Of a stretch of DNA of 64,000 nucleotides, positions 1 to 9,870 are shown in pieces. The stretch covers positions 186,001 to 250,000 of the forward strand of contig NW_017265148.1 in NCBI RefSeq assembly GCF_001638985.1. Reading direction: 5' to 3'. The position numbers and the translations under genes are program-made. The stretch comes from Phycomyces blakesleeanus NRRL 1555(-) (taxonomy: Eukaryota > Mucoromycota > Mucoromycetes > Mucorales > Phycomycetaceae). The notes beneath the pieces are model-generated. The model was not told the origin of the DNA, searched no databases, and was given only the letters and a program-made list of their open reading frames with translations. Position 1 is the stretch's first letter. Each line of letters opens with the position of its first letter.

Positions 1-158
1 GCAAGAGGGGGCGGTGTTTCTAAATGCGTGTTTTTGGTTGAAGCTTTCAGGAGTGGAGCGGCTGCCCAGAAAAGAAAGGGGAGGTTCTATACTCAGCAAT
101 CGCAGGTTTCCCTTTCCTGACGGCTCAAAAAAGGAAAGAAAAAAAGAAGAGAATAATA
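1..158 (+). promoter_or_regulatory. upstream / 5' UTR region of sec3
   Basis: This is the sequence before the sec3 start codon. It is open in one frame, but that reading resembles no protein and is not in the sec3 frame. A purine-rich run (about 125-155) directly precedes the ATG at 159. No TATA box or other element can be assigned with confidence. Confidence 0.35.
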
Positions 159-3100
159 ATGGCAACGGATGCGATACGTCAGGCCATAATCGCCAGTTTA
201 TTTTCCTCGGATACCGGTGGCAAGTGATGCCAATGGAGTTGAATTACGACCAAACACACAACTCATCCGAGAAAGGTTGCTGAATTATAGGAGGAGCAGA
301 GAGACTCTTGATACATGTTAAAGTCTTTGAAGATGTCAAACAGACAGATGGTGGTGGAAATGTCCGATCGCCAAATATTATGGGCAAACCTCGATACCTC
401 TGCCTGACGCGTGAGTTGATGATGAAGTCGGATGATCTTAGACTAACTAGTAGCTTAGAAAAAAGAAATAAGGTTCGACTTTACAAGACCAAACGCAACC
501 AGGCAGGAACTTTTAGTATAGGAAAGGCATGGTCATTGGATGATATCCGACAGATCGAAGTTATTGATGTAAGAAAATATCCTTGTAAATAAGTCGATGC
601 TTATGAATCGTTATAATTTTAGGCAAATCAATTTGCTATGACCTTAAACAAGCAGTATCTTTGGGCAGTGGAGATACCGCGCGACAAGATGATTTTTTTG
701 GCACATGTAGTAGATGTAAGAAATATTGTTGCGTGTTTGTCCAGCAAGACAAATTGAAAGAAATGTCTTTTTTTGTGTTATTTGGATCAATGAATAGGCA
801 TGCCAACGATTCTTAAGCAGAGTACCAAAACTAGTCAACGTAGATGAAGCATATCTTTTACGATGTAGGCCTTGAAAAGAATACATATGCATTTATGTTT
901 TTCTTCTTCCTTGTCTTGATTAAACTAATATATGTATATTTATACTTATACTTATATTTATACCATTCATAATAGTTCTTAACAACTCTACATCTTTACC
1001 CGTGTCCCCAACGACAGCCTCTCCGCATATTCAATCACCATCTATCAACAGTGATGATGCATCGGCTAATATACCTTACTCACAGCACGATGCCTCATTT
1101 CAATCTCTAGCACCTCCTGCACCATATGGCCCACTTTATCCAGTCCAAAATTCAGATCGAAACTTGGGAATGGTCGATAGCCCTATGGCAATACAATCTC
1201 CTATGTTACCCCCTCCACCAATCATTTTAGCACCTCCTCCTCCTCCTTCTCCCTCCAGTAAGTACATAATATGAAATGGTATAACAAGTACTTTTTGTTT
1301 AAATAGAACGGTTTTAGCCCGTATAGACGATTCTCCGCGTATATTGATGGAAGCCAAAGAAAGAGAACGAGAGGAACGTAAGGAACGAGATCGTGCTAGA
1401 GAATTACGACGAGAACGAGAGAAGCGAGAAAAGGCTGTCGAAGAGGAAAAAGGTAAATAAACTAAGAATAAAATCATAGGGAGAAGAAGAGGAGAAAAGA
1501 AAAGAAAAAGAAGTTAATCTTTATTAATGGGAATTATTAGCAAAACGAAAACTCATGGCTGACATGCAAGATAAGATGGCCGAACAGGCTTCGTTGATGA
1601 ATGTGGAAGAATTGCTGACGGACTTTAACTGGAAAGCGAGCGGTAATGCAGCTGCACTTGAAAAACGATTATTGGGTGAATTACATGCTCTGGAGGCTGT
1701 AAGTTTGACCTACACAACCGCAAGTACTTGAATATAGTCATTGGCGATCTAAAATTTGGGATTATAGGCAAATGTACACGCTATTATTCAATCAGATGAA
1801 AGAGTACGCTCAGTGGTACAGCACATAGATAATGCACTGGACGAATTAGATAGTATGGAAAGCTGGCTATTACTGTACAGCGCTGAATTGAATGCAAGTG
1901 TGAATAATATTAATAGCAATAATAAAAGCACGCTTGTCAGTACTAAATTTATTCAATATAGAGTATGGGCGATGATATTCGTGAGATCGAATCTCAAAAT
2001 AGAGGTCTTCAGATCCTCACTTCAAATCAGCATCATCTAATCACGGAGCTGGATGAATTATTGGTAATACTTTGTTTTCAAAAAAAAGTATAGTATATAC
2101 TTGCTTGATCTCTTTTGACAATGTCATCATGTTATTTTCTTTAAATACTAGAGTGCTATATCTATTCCACGAGCATGTCTTGAGAGTCTCAAATTTGATC
2201 CAATGGATACTGTAGATGATATTGAACGTATACAATCTTCAGCTGAACGCCTTCAAAAAGTTCTCAAAATTAAATTGGATGGTGGTCTTCAGGATATGCA
2301 TGCAGTGCAGGAGAAGTTAGAGACCTATAATGTACACAGTAACACGTTCTGCTCTCGCATCAACGATTTCTTAAAGAAACAGTTTGATCAACAGGTAACT
2401 AATCTTAATGCATGGCCATCTAATCGACGACTTGTCTAATAAGCAATTGACATATTACTGACAAACAAAAACAAAAACAAAATATAAAGGCCAAAATCCT
2501 AGCAGATTCCAGAACAAGATCTCAGCCTACTGTATCTGTGCGAAAACCACAATCTATTGTAGCCCAGCCTCACGAAAGTGTTGAAGATGGATTAATCCGA
2601 TACCAAGGATTTTCTCTGTGGGAAAAAGAGTTGGAACCACGCATGTACAATGAACTACAAAGAGTAAGTTTAAAGTAAGACATTAAGAAGAGACGGAGAT
2701 TGTCTAATCCGAGAAACTGGCTGTCATTAGTACTATGCACAAACCATGGCCCCTTTATACGAGAAAGATATTCGTGAATTAATGGATGCCACCCGTGGTT
2801 TTTACTCTACATTACGTAACCGAGGTCTTGATGAACTTGAATACAGTAAGTTCTCTGTGTAGCTATTGATATTTAGAGTTTTCAGTTTCTGTGTAAGGGA
2901 TTTTTACACTACTTTAATAGTTTTTAGACCAGAAGAGTCGAGGCCAGTACGTGCACTTGCTTATGGGGCGGATAAACTTCGAGGAGGAGATGAATCACGA
3001 ACACATCGCTATCGCCATATATTACGTGGATCTGTCGAAGGCATGAATTCTCCCGGGCTAACCGCAGCAAGTGGAGGTAACACTCGTGGCGGATTGGATG

Positions 3101-4815
3101 AAGAAGAAAAACTGGCAGATGATGTAAGTCTAGATTATATATATATATATAAGAAAATTAAACGTAAATTCTGCTTTATTTTGTTCAGGCATTCTCTCAA
3201 ATGATTAGTCAAGGAGCTATGCTGGTCGGCCGAGAGCAAAATTTTATGAGTGATCTCTTCCAGATAGCACCAAATGCACCAAAATCATTTTTGGAGCGTG
3301 GACCAGTCTTTACACAAGTTCCAAGTGTAGCAGATTTGTGTGAACGACGAGAGAAGATTCGAGATGTCAAGATTTCTAAGAAAATTCTGTAAAGTTTATA
3401 CCAGTATAGCAATACCAGAAGGAAGTTTAATATACTAATTTTCTTTCTTTATAGGAACTGGATGGAATTGCTATTTGAGACATTAGAGCCAAGTCTTGTA
3501 AGCTTGATTGAATACGGTGTTAAGAGTGATCCAACGTAAGTAGAAAGGTCAACAAAGAGAATGGCACCATAAGTAATCATTTGCTTCTTAGACAAACTGT
3601 CAGCATGATGTCTTCAGTGGAATTTCAACAGGAAGAAAGAAAAGAATCTGATCAGGAATTTATGCTCAGACTGTGCTCTTCTTTAATGCAGCGATTAAAG
3701 CGCATGTTTGAGCGTTTTATTGTAAGAAGCTCTCTAGTCACTATGTTGCATTTTATGTACTAAATGCACTTTTTATTTTAGACTGATCAGATTCGTATCA
3801 TTGAAGAAACAAAAGTTAGCTCAAAGAAACGACGAGGAATTCTTCCGTTCTTCAGGACCTTCCCTGTATGTATATACATTTATCTCTTTGTTTATTGTTC
3901 ATATAAAGATTATCGAAAGTTAAACCGTATATATAGATTTTTGCATTACGACTTGAGATAGCCGCTGCTACAATTGAGCCCGAATCTGAGACCCGCAAGA
4001 CGGTAAATGAAGCCTATGAAAGAGTTATCAATGGTATGATGGCCAGTCTGGACAGTATTGCGCGGGAAAGTGACCAAACAGGCGATGACAAGGAACAGCT
4101 GAATGCAAACATTATGTATATTGGTATGTTATCATTCTTATGTATATATGCTTTTATATTAACGAATCGCTTTTAATAGAAAACATGCATCATTTTTATC
4201 ATGAACTGAGAACTCATAAGCTTCATGTTTTGGAACGATGGATCAAACATGCAAAATCTCAGTATGATAGTCGTCTAAATGCTTACATCAAAGTCATCAT
4301 TCGGCGACCTTTGGGCAAACTTCTGGTATTTTATTCTGCTTCTTCTTATAAGTTTCTGATTAGAATGGTGATATAAATCAAACTGCCTTTTATTTTATTT
4401 TTTTTAGGAATTCTTTGAGGGTGTTGAGGCAATGATGCACACTAGTACACCTGAGGAAGTATCATTTCACACAAATTACAACAAAATCCAACTTCGTAAA
4501 GTTATTATGCTATATCCGGCAAAAGAAGTAGGTTTAAGCACAAAGTAAATTTATGATTAGTATTGACTTTAATTCTTGATTTAGATAAAAAAGTCTCTGG
4601 AGCTGCTCTATAGACGAGTAGACAAGCATTTTTCCGAAGAAGAAGGATTGTTGCAGGTAGTTTGGCGTGGTATCCAAGAAGAATTCATTCGTCAACATGA
4701 AAAAATGGAGGATTTGATTCAGAAGTGCTACCCAGATGCAGGTGTTCACCTTGAATTCACTATTCAGGACTTGCTAGCTATGATGAGTGAGCTTGCTCGC
4801 AAAGTAAATGGCTAA
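159..4815 (+). CDS. sec3: exocyst complex component Sec3 (EXOC1)
   Basis: Sec3 is an exocyst subunit that marks sites of polarised secretion at the plasma membrane by binding PI(4,5)P2 and Rho GTPases and tethers vesicles there. I can close a 21-exon model in frame: 159-216, 291-568, 623-715, 798-864, 976-1257, 1318-1452, 1541-1698, 1768-1899, 1962-2063, 2152-2394, 2490-2663, 2731-2845, 2933-3123, 3189-3388, 3455-3535, 3592-3721, 3782-3865, 3937-4123, 4180-4325, 4408-4527, 4585-4815, about 1068 aa. The N-terminal PH-like Sec3 domain (residues ~20-165) shows a basic strand (KVRLYKTKR) and ends with CQRFLSRVPKLVNVDEAYLL. A Pro/Ser linker and an Arg/Glu-rich coiled coil follow, then the conserved VEELLTDFNWKASGNA block and the helical Sec3 C-terminal domain. 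Introns are 45-110 nt GT-AG. The first intron has a poor donor (GTGGCA), but it is the only choice I found that keeps the frame. Confidence 0.93.
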
Positions 4816-5588
4816 ACTTTATTCCTTACCTTCTCTCTCTATATATATATATAAAACACAAGTTTATACGTTACAATCCATAATGCTAAATAATATACTT
4901 CTAGTAAAGGGTTACATAAAGTATAATGCTGTAAAAAGTTGCTACATTTTAGCAATATTTAATTCCAATAACACTGAATCAAAAATAATCGTTCAGCTTA
5001 TATGTAAAGTAAACCTAAATGCTTTTGAAAAACTTTCCATATATATATTTATTGAAAATTCTATATTCTCTTTCACTGTTGAAGAAAACGATAATTAATA
5101 GTACAAAGTAGAAGGCCTAATAATAATGCTAATAAAAATAAATATCTTTTTAAAGAAAAAATAACCGCTACAGATTCTCATAGTCTACATTTACTAAAGA
5201 ATAATTGACTCGGTCGTTGTAACTGATATACTATCACTTTAACGTTCTTCCTTGGTAAACAGTTGCTTATCTTCTACTATGAGTCTCTTAAAGCTTTATC
5301 GTTATGTAATCAGAGTCGCTATTTAGTGTTTTGCACACATACGTGCTTCGTAATCCAATATATATGCAATAGATTGATCTCCAAGTCCATCAAAAATCGG
5401 TCTTGTTTTACATAAATCCATCGCAACAACTAATCAAGTTTATTTGTCAGCCCCAAACCATACACACGTAGAGATCATGCCCTGATTTGCTATTGAGAGG
5501 CTGTAGCTATGTTTATGATTATACTTACCTACAATTTATATACTTTCATATCACACAAATAATCCATCTTCTGCCCAAGATTTGCTCT
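4816..5588. other. intergenic, convergent 3' ends
   Basis: This AT-rich spacer lies between the convergent sec3 (+) and F-box (-) genes. It contains short open frames without recognisable coding character and several AATAAA-like signals (for example around 5130). No RNA gene was seen. Confidence 0.6.
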
Positions 5589-7520
5589 TTATTTACTTTT
5601 GTTCTTAAAAAGTCTATCGTACAATTCATCCCAAAACTCTTTGTCTTTTGACGGAAGTCCAGGAAGAATAGCTTTGGCTACGTGGCCACATCTCAATTCA
5701 ACATATTCTTCAAGAAGATAATCTTGCCAACTTTCACAGGAATCATATTTGTTACGCAATCCAGTGCTTTTCGACACTTTGGGTTTTTTTTTGGTGTGGC
5801 TATCTTGGTGGTGTTTGAGGGTGGTGTTTGAAACCTGTCTTGAAAGACGTCTGATATCTGTTTCGGAATTTCTCTTATGTGCAATATTGTGAAATGTGTG
5901 GAGCCAAGCGATGTGATTGGTGTGATCTACTACAGTAAATTTTAAGCCCGTGAATTCCTTTTGTTTGTTCTTGTTTGGGGAAAGAGAGTTATTCAACTGA
6001 GATAATAGCAGTAGGTTTATGGCAATTTGATCGTCTGTATCATCGTACAAAGAGTAATATTGAATATTGTCGAGGCGTAATACCTTGAATAAAGTGTGAG
6101 ACATATCGATGAGTAGGTTCCCAGTTTTCTTAGAAATCGATTCAACTATGGTTAAAGTGTCCAAGTTCATATATTGCAGATGTCGACACCTAAAAGAGAT
6201 GTGTTTGAATACACTATCACTTGTAAGAACTTCGTGTAGCTCCAAAATATTGAGGCCGTGGTGTTGGTGATCTTTTTGTCTCTTTGATTTTTGGTTTGCT
6301 GCGTCTTGGCTAATACACAATTCACCGTTATAAAGCCGTAATCGTCTCAGGGATCCACAGTTGTCCAATATATTGCTAATATCGATCGATAAACCACAGT
6401 TGCTGATTCTAAGATCCACCAATAACGGACAGTAAGGAGAAAGTTCTATTTTTGATGTATATTTACTATCAAAATATACATTTCCCTCGACCGAAAGAGT
6501 CTCGAGCGTATCCGCAAAAGTCCGCAAAGCACCTTTAATAATCATTTTAAAAAAGTGTCCACCGCCGTTCTTGTGTTTCATTGTGTATTTTAAGTGCTTG
6601 ATCTGGATGTTCAATGGACAGATAAAGTCCCATAACGCAACATGGCTCGAATCTGAAATATCTTTAGTAATAAGATTAAATGTTTCCAAATACTGCATTG
6701 CGTCCGGATTGTAAAGAAAAAGAGCCGAGTTTCTTCGCATAACTTCTTCAGGTATCTTGCACTCCCGTACATGCGAAATATCCAATTTAATAAAACGCAA
6801 GTTTGGATATTTATGACCAAAATAGTACAGCCACAAAGGATCCCAATCGCGCAAATTTAGATCAAGCCTTGTCAAGGCCAGTGCTGGGATAGTATTTGGA
6901 ATCATGAGTTGGGCTGGGTGCAATATATTGCCGAGAGATATGCTGGCTTTCATACACGACAGCTGCTGTAATTTTTGGTGAATTTTGTCAAAGTCATCTA
7001 GCATATATTTTATTGAATTGTTCCAGCTACATTGAATAAGTTCAATTTTCTGGAGTTTGCTAATATTTGTCAAGAATTCAATAATTTCTTCAGTTGTTTC
7101 TTCTATTCCAGAATGCGGAATCTTGATTCTTAGGCTTTCGAGCGACATCCATGTATCGTTGATCCTTGTCATTTCCGGGTTGATCAATTTGTAACTCATG
7201 CGCCCAAGATCAAGATGTTTTAGGTTTGGTAGAGATCTTAAGAAATGATCTTGCTGTATACTTGGTATGATGCACTCTCCACACAAACGCAAGCTACGTA
7301 CTAATGGGCCATATGATTTAGACATGATTCTGGAATCCTCAATTGTATTAAAGAGGGTTTCAAAATTATTCATGGAATCTACATGTATGTGTTTCCATAA
7401 GAACTCTTGAAACGGATATCTCCATCCCTTACAGGTGAGAGCACAAGAGCGTCTGTCATTTGTCAATAAAAGCTCGGCGATTTGCAAAAGAATCTCAAGT
7501 GGTAGTTCTGATGCTGGCAT
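5589..7520 (-). CDS. F-box / leucine-rich-repeat protein (paralogue 1)
   Basis: A 643-aa intronless protein. The first ~45 residues are an F-box (starts MPASELPLEILLQIAELL, with SCALTCKGWRYPFQ at helix 3 and a trailing LWKHI). That region would bind Skp1 and make the protein a substrate receptor of an SCF ubiquitin ligase. The rest is a long series of irregular leucine-rich repeats (for example LPNLKHLDLG, LTRLDLNLRDW, LVDLRISNCG, LRRLRLYNG), ending in a basic Lys-rich stretch and an acidic tail. The start codon is fixed by the F-box beginning at residue 2-3. It is clearly paralogous to the gene at 9871-11706, which is transcribed the other way: the F-boxes and the block WDPLWLYYFGHKYPNLR are shared, while the C-terminal third differs. 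The substrate cannot be told from sequence. Such F-box/LRR genes form large families in Mucoromycota. Confidence 0.88.
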   Translation of the reverse strand: MPASELPLEILLQIAELLLTNDRRSCALTCKGWRYPFQEFLWKHIHVDSMNNFETLFNTIEDSRIMSKSYGPLVRSLRLCGECIIPSIQQDHFLRSLPNLKHLDLGRMSYKLINPEMTRINDTWMSLESLRIKIPHSGIEETTEEIIEFLTNISKLQKIELIQCSWNNSIKYMLDDFDKIHQKLQQLSCMKASISLGNILHPAQLMIPNTIPALALTRLDLNLRDWDPLWLYYFGHKYPNLRFIKLDISHVRECKIPEEVMRRNSALFLYNPDAMQYLETFNLITKDISDSSHVALWDFICPLNIQIKHLKYTMKHKNGGGHFFKMIIKGALRTFADTLETLSVEGNVYFDSKYTSKIELSPYCPLLVDLRISNCGLSIDISNILDNCGSLRRLRLYNGELCISQDAANQKSKRQKDHQHHGLNILELHEVLTSDSVFKHISFRCRHLQYMNLDTLTIVESISKKTGNLLIDMSHTLFKVLRLDNIQYYSLYDDTDDQIAINLLLLSQLNNSLSPNKNKQKEFTGLKFTVVDHTNHIAWLHTFHNIAHKRNSETDIRRLSRQVSNTTLKHHQDSHTKKKPKVSKSTGLRNKYDSCESWQDYLLEEYVELRCGHVAKAILPGLPSKDKEFWDELYDRLFKNKSK

Positions 7521-7594
7521 GATGAGTGGAGATAGTTGTACAAAAATAGGGTTGAATAATTTGAAATAATTTTTTTAAAAAAAAACAACAACAA

Positions 7595-7625
<31 letters not shown>

Positions 7626-7830
7626 GTAATACTCACTGGTACTGTGATTTACAAATATAAATATATTTGAACCAAAGGAGTAAATATAAAAGAATACAAG
7701 AATTAATCAGGTATTAAATGATACTATTAACTTCTTTTTTCTCACACGATATTTTATCATCAACAATGCATTGATGTATACGGTTTCTTTACCTTTCTTT
7801 GGGCAGTATGAATTGCATTTCTTTTAAATA
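7521..7830. promoter_or_regulatory. upstream region of F-box paralogue 1 with (AAC)n microsatellite
   Basis: This is the leader and promoter side of the minus-strand F-box gene. A run of AAC/ACA triplets lies at about 7583-7625, close enough to be in the 5' UTR. AT-rich sequence then runs up to a foldback element that starts at 7831. Confidence 0.5.
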
Positions 7831-8143
7831 GGGTGTTTCAGCAGTTTTAGATGTTTAGATTTTACTTTTGCGGTAACTCAATACGTGAGCCAATGATAAT
7901 TGATATGAAAATAAAGCTGTAGAAAGCTTTCGTATTTCCTTTTGCTCTTAATTTTATTTTCTTATGAAATATTCATAGGCAAAATTGGAGAATCTAAATT
8001 TGCATTCTATAAACAACTAAGGGTAGTCCTTAGTTGTTTATAGATTGAAAATATCTCAAATTTAGATTAGTAAGAGCCAATCATTTAACAAATTAAACCA
8101 CCGCAAAAGTAAAATCTAAACATCTAAAACTGCTGAAACACCC
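7831..8143. mobile_element. 313-bp foldback MITE with 44-bp terminal inverted repeats
   Basis: The sequence at 7831-7874 (begins GGGTGTTTCAGCAG) is the exact reverse complement of 8100-8143. Both ends are flanked by TA (7829-7830 and 8144-8145), as expected for a Tc1/mariner-type TA target duplication. Inside, 8006-8022 and 8028-8044 form a perfect 17-bp palindrome around a 5-nt loop, and the AATCTAAATTT stretches around 7991 and 8058 pair further out, so the element can fold back on itself. It has no coding capacity. The long, fully identical repeats suggest a recent insertion. This is a non-autonomous element by inference; the transposase source is unknown. Confidence 0.8.
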
Positions 8144-8152
8144 TAATATATA

Positions 8153-8288
8153 CACTTTTTCCGGAAATTGTTGTTGTAACAATGGAATGCACTAAATGCA
8201 CCAAAAAAGATGAATTAAGCAGAGAAATGGTAGAAAATTACATACAATTTTATTTTTATTTTTGCACCAATAATTTCCGGAAAGAGTG
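8153..8288. mobile_element. 136-bp TA-flanked MITE
   Basis: The ends CACTTTTTCCGGAAATT (8153-8169) and AATTTCCGGAAAGAGTG (8272-8288) are inverted repeats with one mismatch. Both are flanked by TA (8151-8152, 8289-8290). The layout matches a small Tc1/mariner-derived MITE, unrelated in sequence to the one ending only nine bases upstream. It contains the start of a 41-codon open frame (8182-8307) that runs through the right repeat; I regard that frame as fortuitous. Confidence 0.65.
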
Positions 8289-8307
8289 TATAAAATTACA
8301 ATTCTAG

Positions 8308-8830
8308 GCAACGGCCATATTATTCGACGGAAGGCTATTTTGATCCCCTTGGAATATGAAAGCTTCCGTTCCTAAGCGCGCACGATTTATAGTAGGGATC
8401 TCTGCTATATATGAAATCTTGCATAGCTTCCTGTCTCTTTATTATAGATGTACAGCTATTTATTCTTGGCATAATATTAGTGGCAAATCTTATAGTGATG
8501 ATACGAATCTTTTTAGATCGAGCTGCCCAACTCCTCTTCCCATTTACCTTTCTTCACATCTTTTCTTTTTCTTTTGTATAAAACAGCTTTATTAGACCCT
8601 ACTCAGTCATGGATCATAATGGCTGGCAATGCTGGAGGCCTTACTGGCCTCAGGGAGTATGGAAGAAAGTTATGGAAATTGATGAAAAGAAGAAATAGGT
8701 AGTTTCATTATCTGTTAAATATTATACTTTGTGTAGACACGTAAAAACATTGATCAAAGATGACATAAACGACAACAATTTAAGCCATATTATTGGATCG
8801 ATGATTCACCACTAGTGAAATTTCTTGTCT
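8308..8830. other. intergenic, nothing recognised
   Basis: AT-rich sequence with an unremarkable 79-codon open frame (8356-8595) lacking any recognisable motif. No repeat partner was seen elsewhere in the window. Confidence 0.5.
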
Positions 8831-9080
8831 AACACTTGCTGTAGGAAATGGCAGGGGGCGCCTGCTGACTCGATCCTTTGTTTTTCAAAAGACTGACAAA
8901 TTTATCCACGACATTTGCTGGTACTTCCATCTGCAGGCACACACAAGCTCTTGCTGTGGCCTCTACAATACATGCCATCTGGCGAGCTCAATGGGCCTCT
9001 GTCATGGACGAAAAGTCCTTCCTTTCTGGTGTGACTATACCCAAGGCACTTGTGGTGATAAGGCGCTTCTTGGAGTAGTT
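8831..9080 (+). pseudogene. retrotransposon-like 3' coding relic
   Basis: The frame ending at 9078 reads ...TIHAIWRAQWASVMDE... and ends VVIRRFLE before a stop. A second fragment at 31044-31172 reads HAIWRAHWAPVMNE...VVIRHFLE. The two also share non-coding sequence after the stop (both reach TCTCATATAAATATTGTAA). The IWRxHW block followed by an acidic pair resembles the extreme C-terminus of non-LTR retrotransposon (LINE) reverse-transcriptase polyproteins common in Mucorales; that assignment is from memory of the family, not a search. No upstream reverse-transcriptase motifs are present, so this is at most a 5'-truncated remnant. Confidence 0.45.
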
Positions 9081-9870
9081 TTTCTCTTAATCTCTTTTTT
9101 TTTCTACCCTTTCCGTCTCATATAAATATTGTAATACTAAAATTTAGGCAAAATCACGGATATATCCAAAATATCCAAAATGGTTCAAAATAAACTCTGC
9201 TTTAAATAAATTGGAATTATACTACTTGTGCAATTGATAAACTTTGTATAACTCCTCTGTTTTGCATTGAATTTTAAATCGACCAGTTCATGACATCTTT
9301 TTGTCAATTCTTTTTGTCACACTATTCTCAATTACTGTATCTGTCTATTAATCTTCTATTATATAATATATACATGTAGTCCAACATGGAAACCGAAAAC
9401 TATGAATTATCTGTCGTTTCTTTCCACTTCTCCGAGTTTGTCTTCTTCCTTTTTGTCCTCCCTTAAAAGAATAGAAGAATGTGGTACAAAGGTTAACTGA
9501 ACAAGACAGTTGCTTTTTAGGCTTTATAGTAAGCCTCTTTTGATAGTCGAAAAAAAATTGAGCCGAAAATATTAAACTGATGTTAGTTCTATGTATATAT
9601 ATATATATAAAGTCTGGCGAGAGCACTTTTATACACTTTTTTCCCACATCTTCCGTTATTTGCGTGTTGATAGCTGACTGCGCCTTGTACATCTTTATGG
9701 TTACCTCAATAAGTCATGTGCATCCAGATTTGTAACTCACAATATCAGTTTCCGCATTATCTTTTTTTGTATTTAGTTTTTTTTAAGCTTCTATGACTAT
9801 TAAAGAAGGCTTTCAATCAATTTGCTTTTCACCTATCTTTTTTTAATTATTTATTTTTATAGTTATTGTT
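9081..9870. promoter_or_regulatory. intergenic / promoter side of F-box paralogue 2
   Basis: About 0.8 kb of AT-rich DNA. The short open frames here show no protein-like composition. T-rich tracts (about 9768-9862) directly precede the start codon at 9871, a common feature of fungal promoters and leaders. Confidence 0.45.

Noticed and set aside
1136..1477. 113-codon antisense frame over sec3 exons 5-6
   Set aside because: Mirror of the Pro-rich and Arg/Glu-rich coding exons; crosses an intron with no splice logic.
8182..8307. 41-codon frame with CTKC and several Cys inside MITE-2
   Set aside because: It overlaps the terminal repeat, has no relatives in the window and is short enough to arise by chance.
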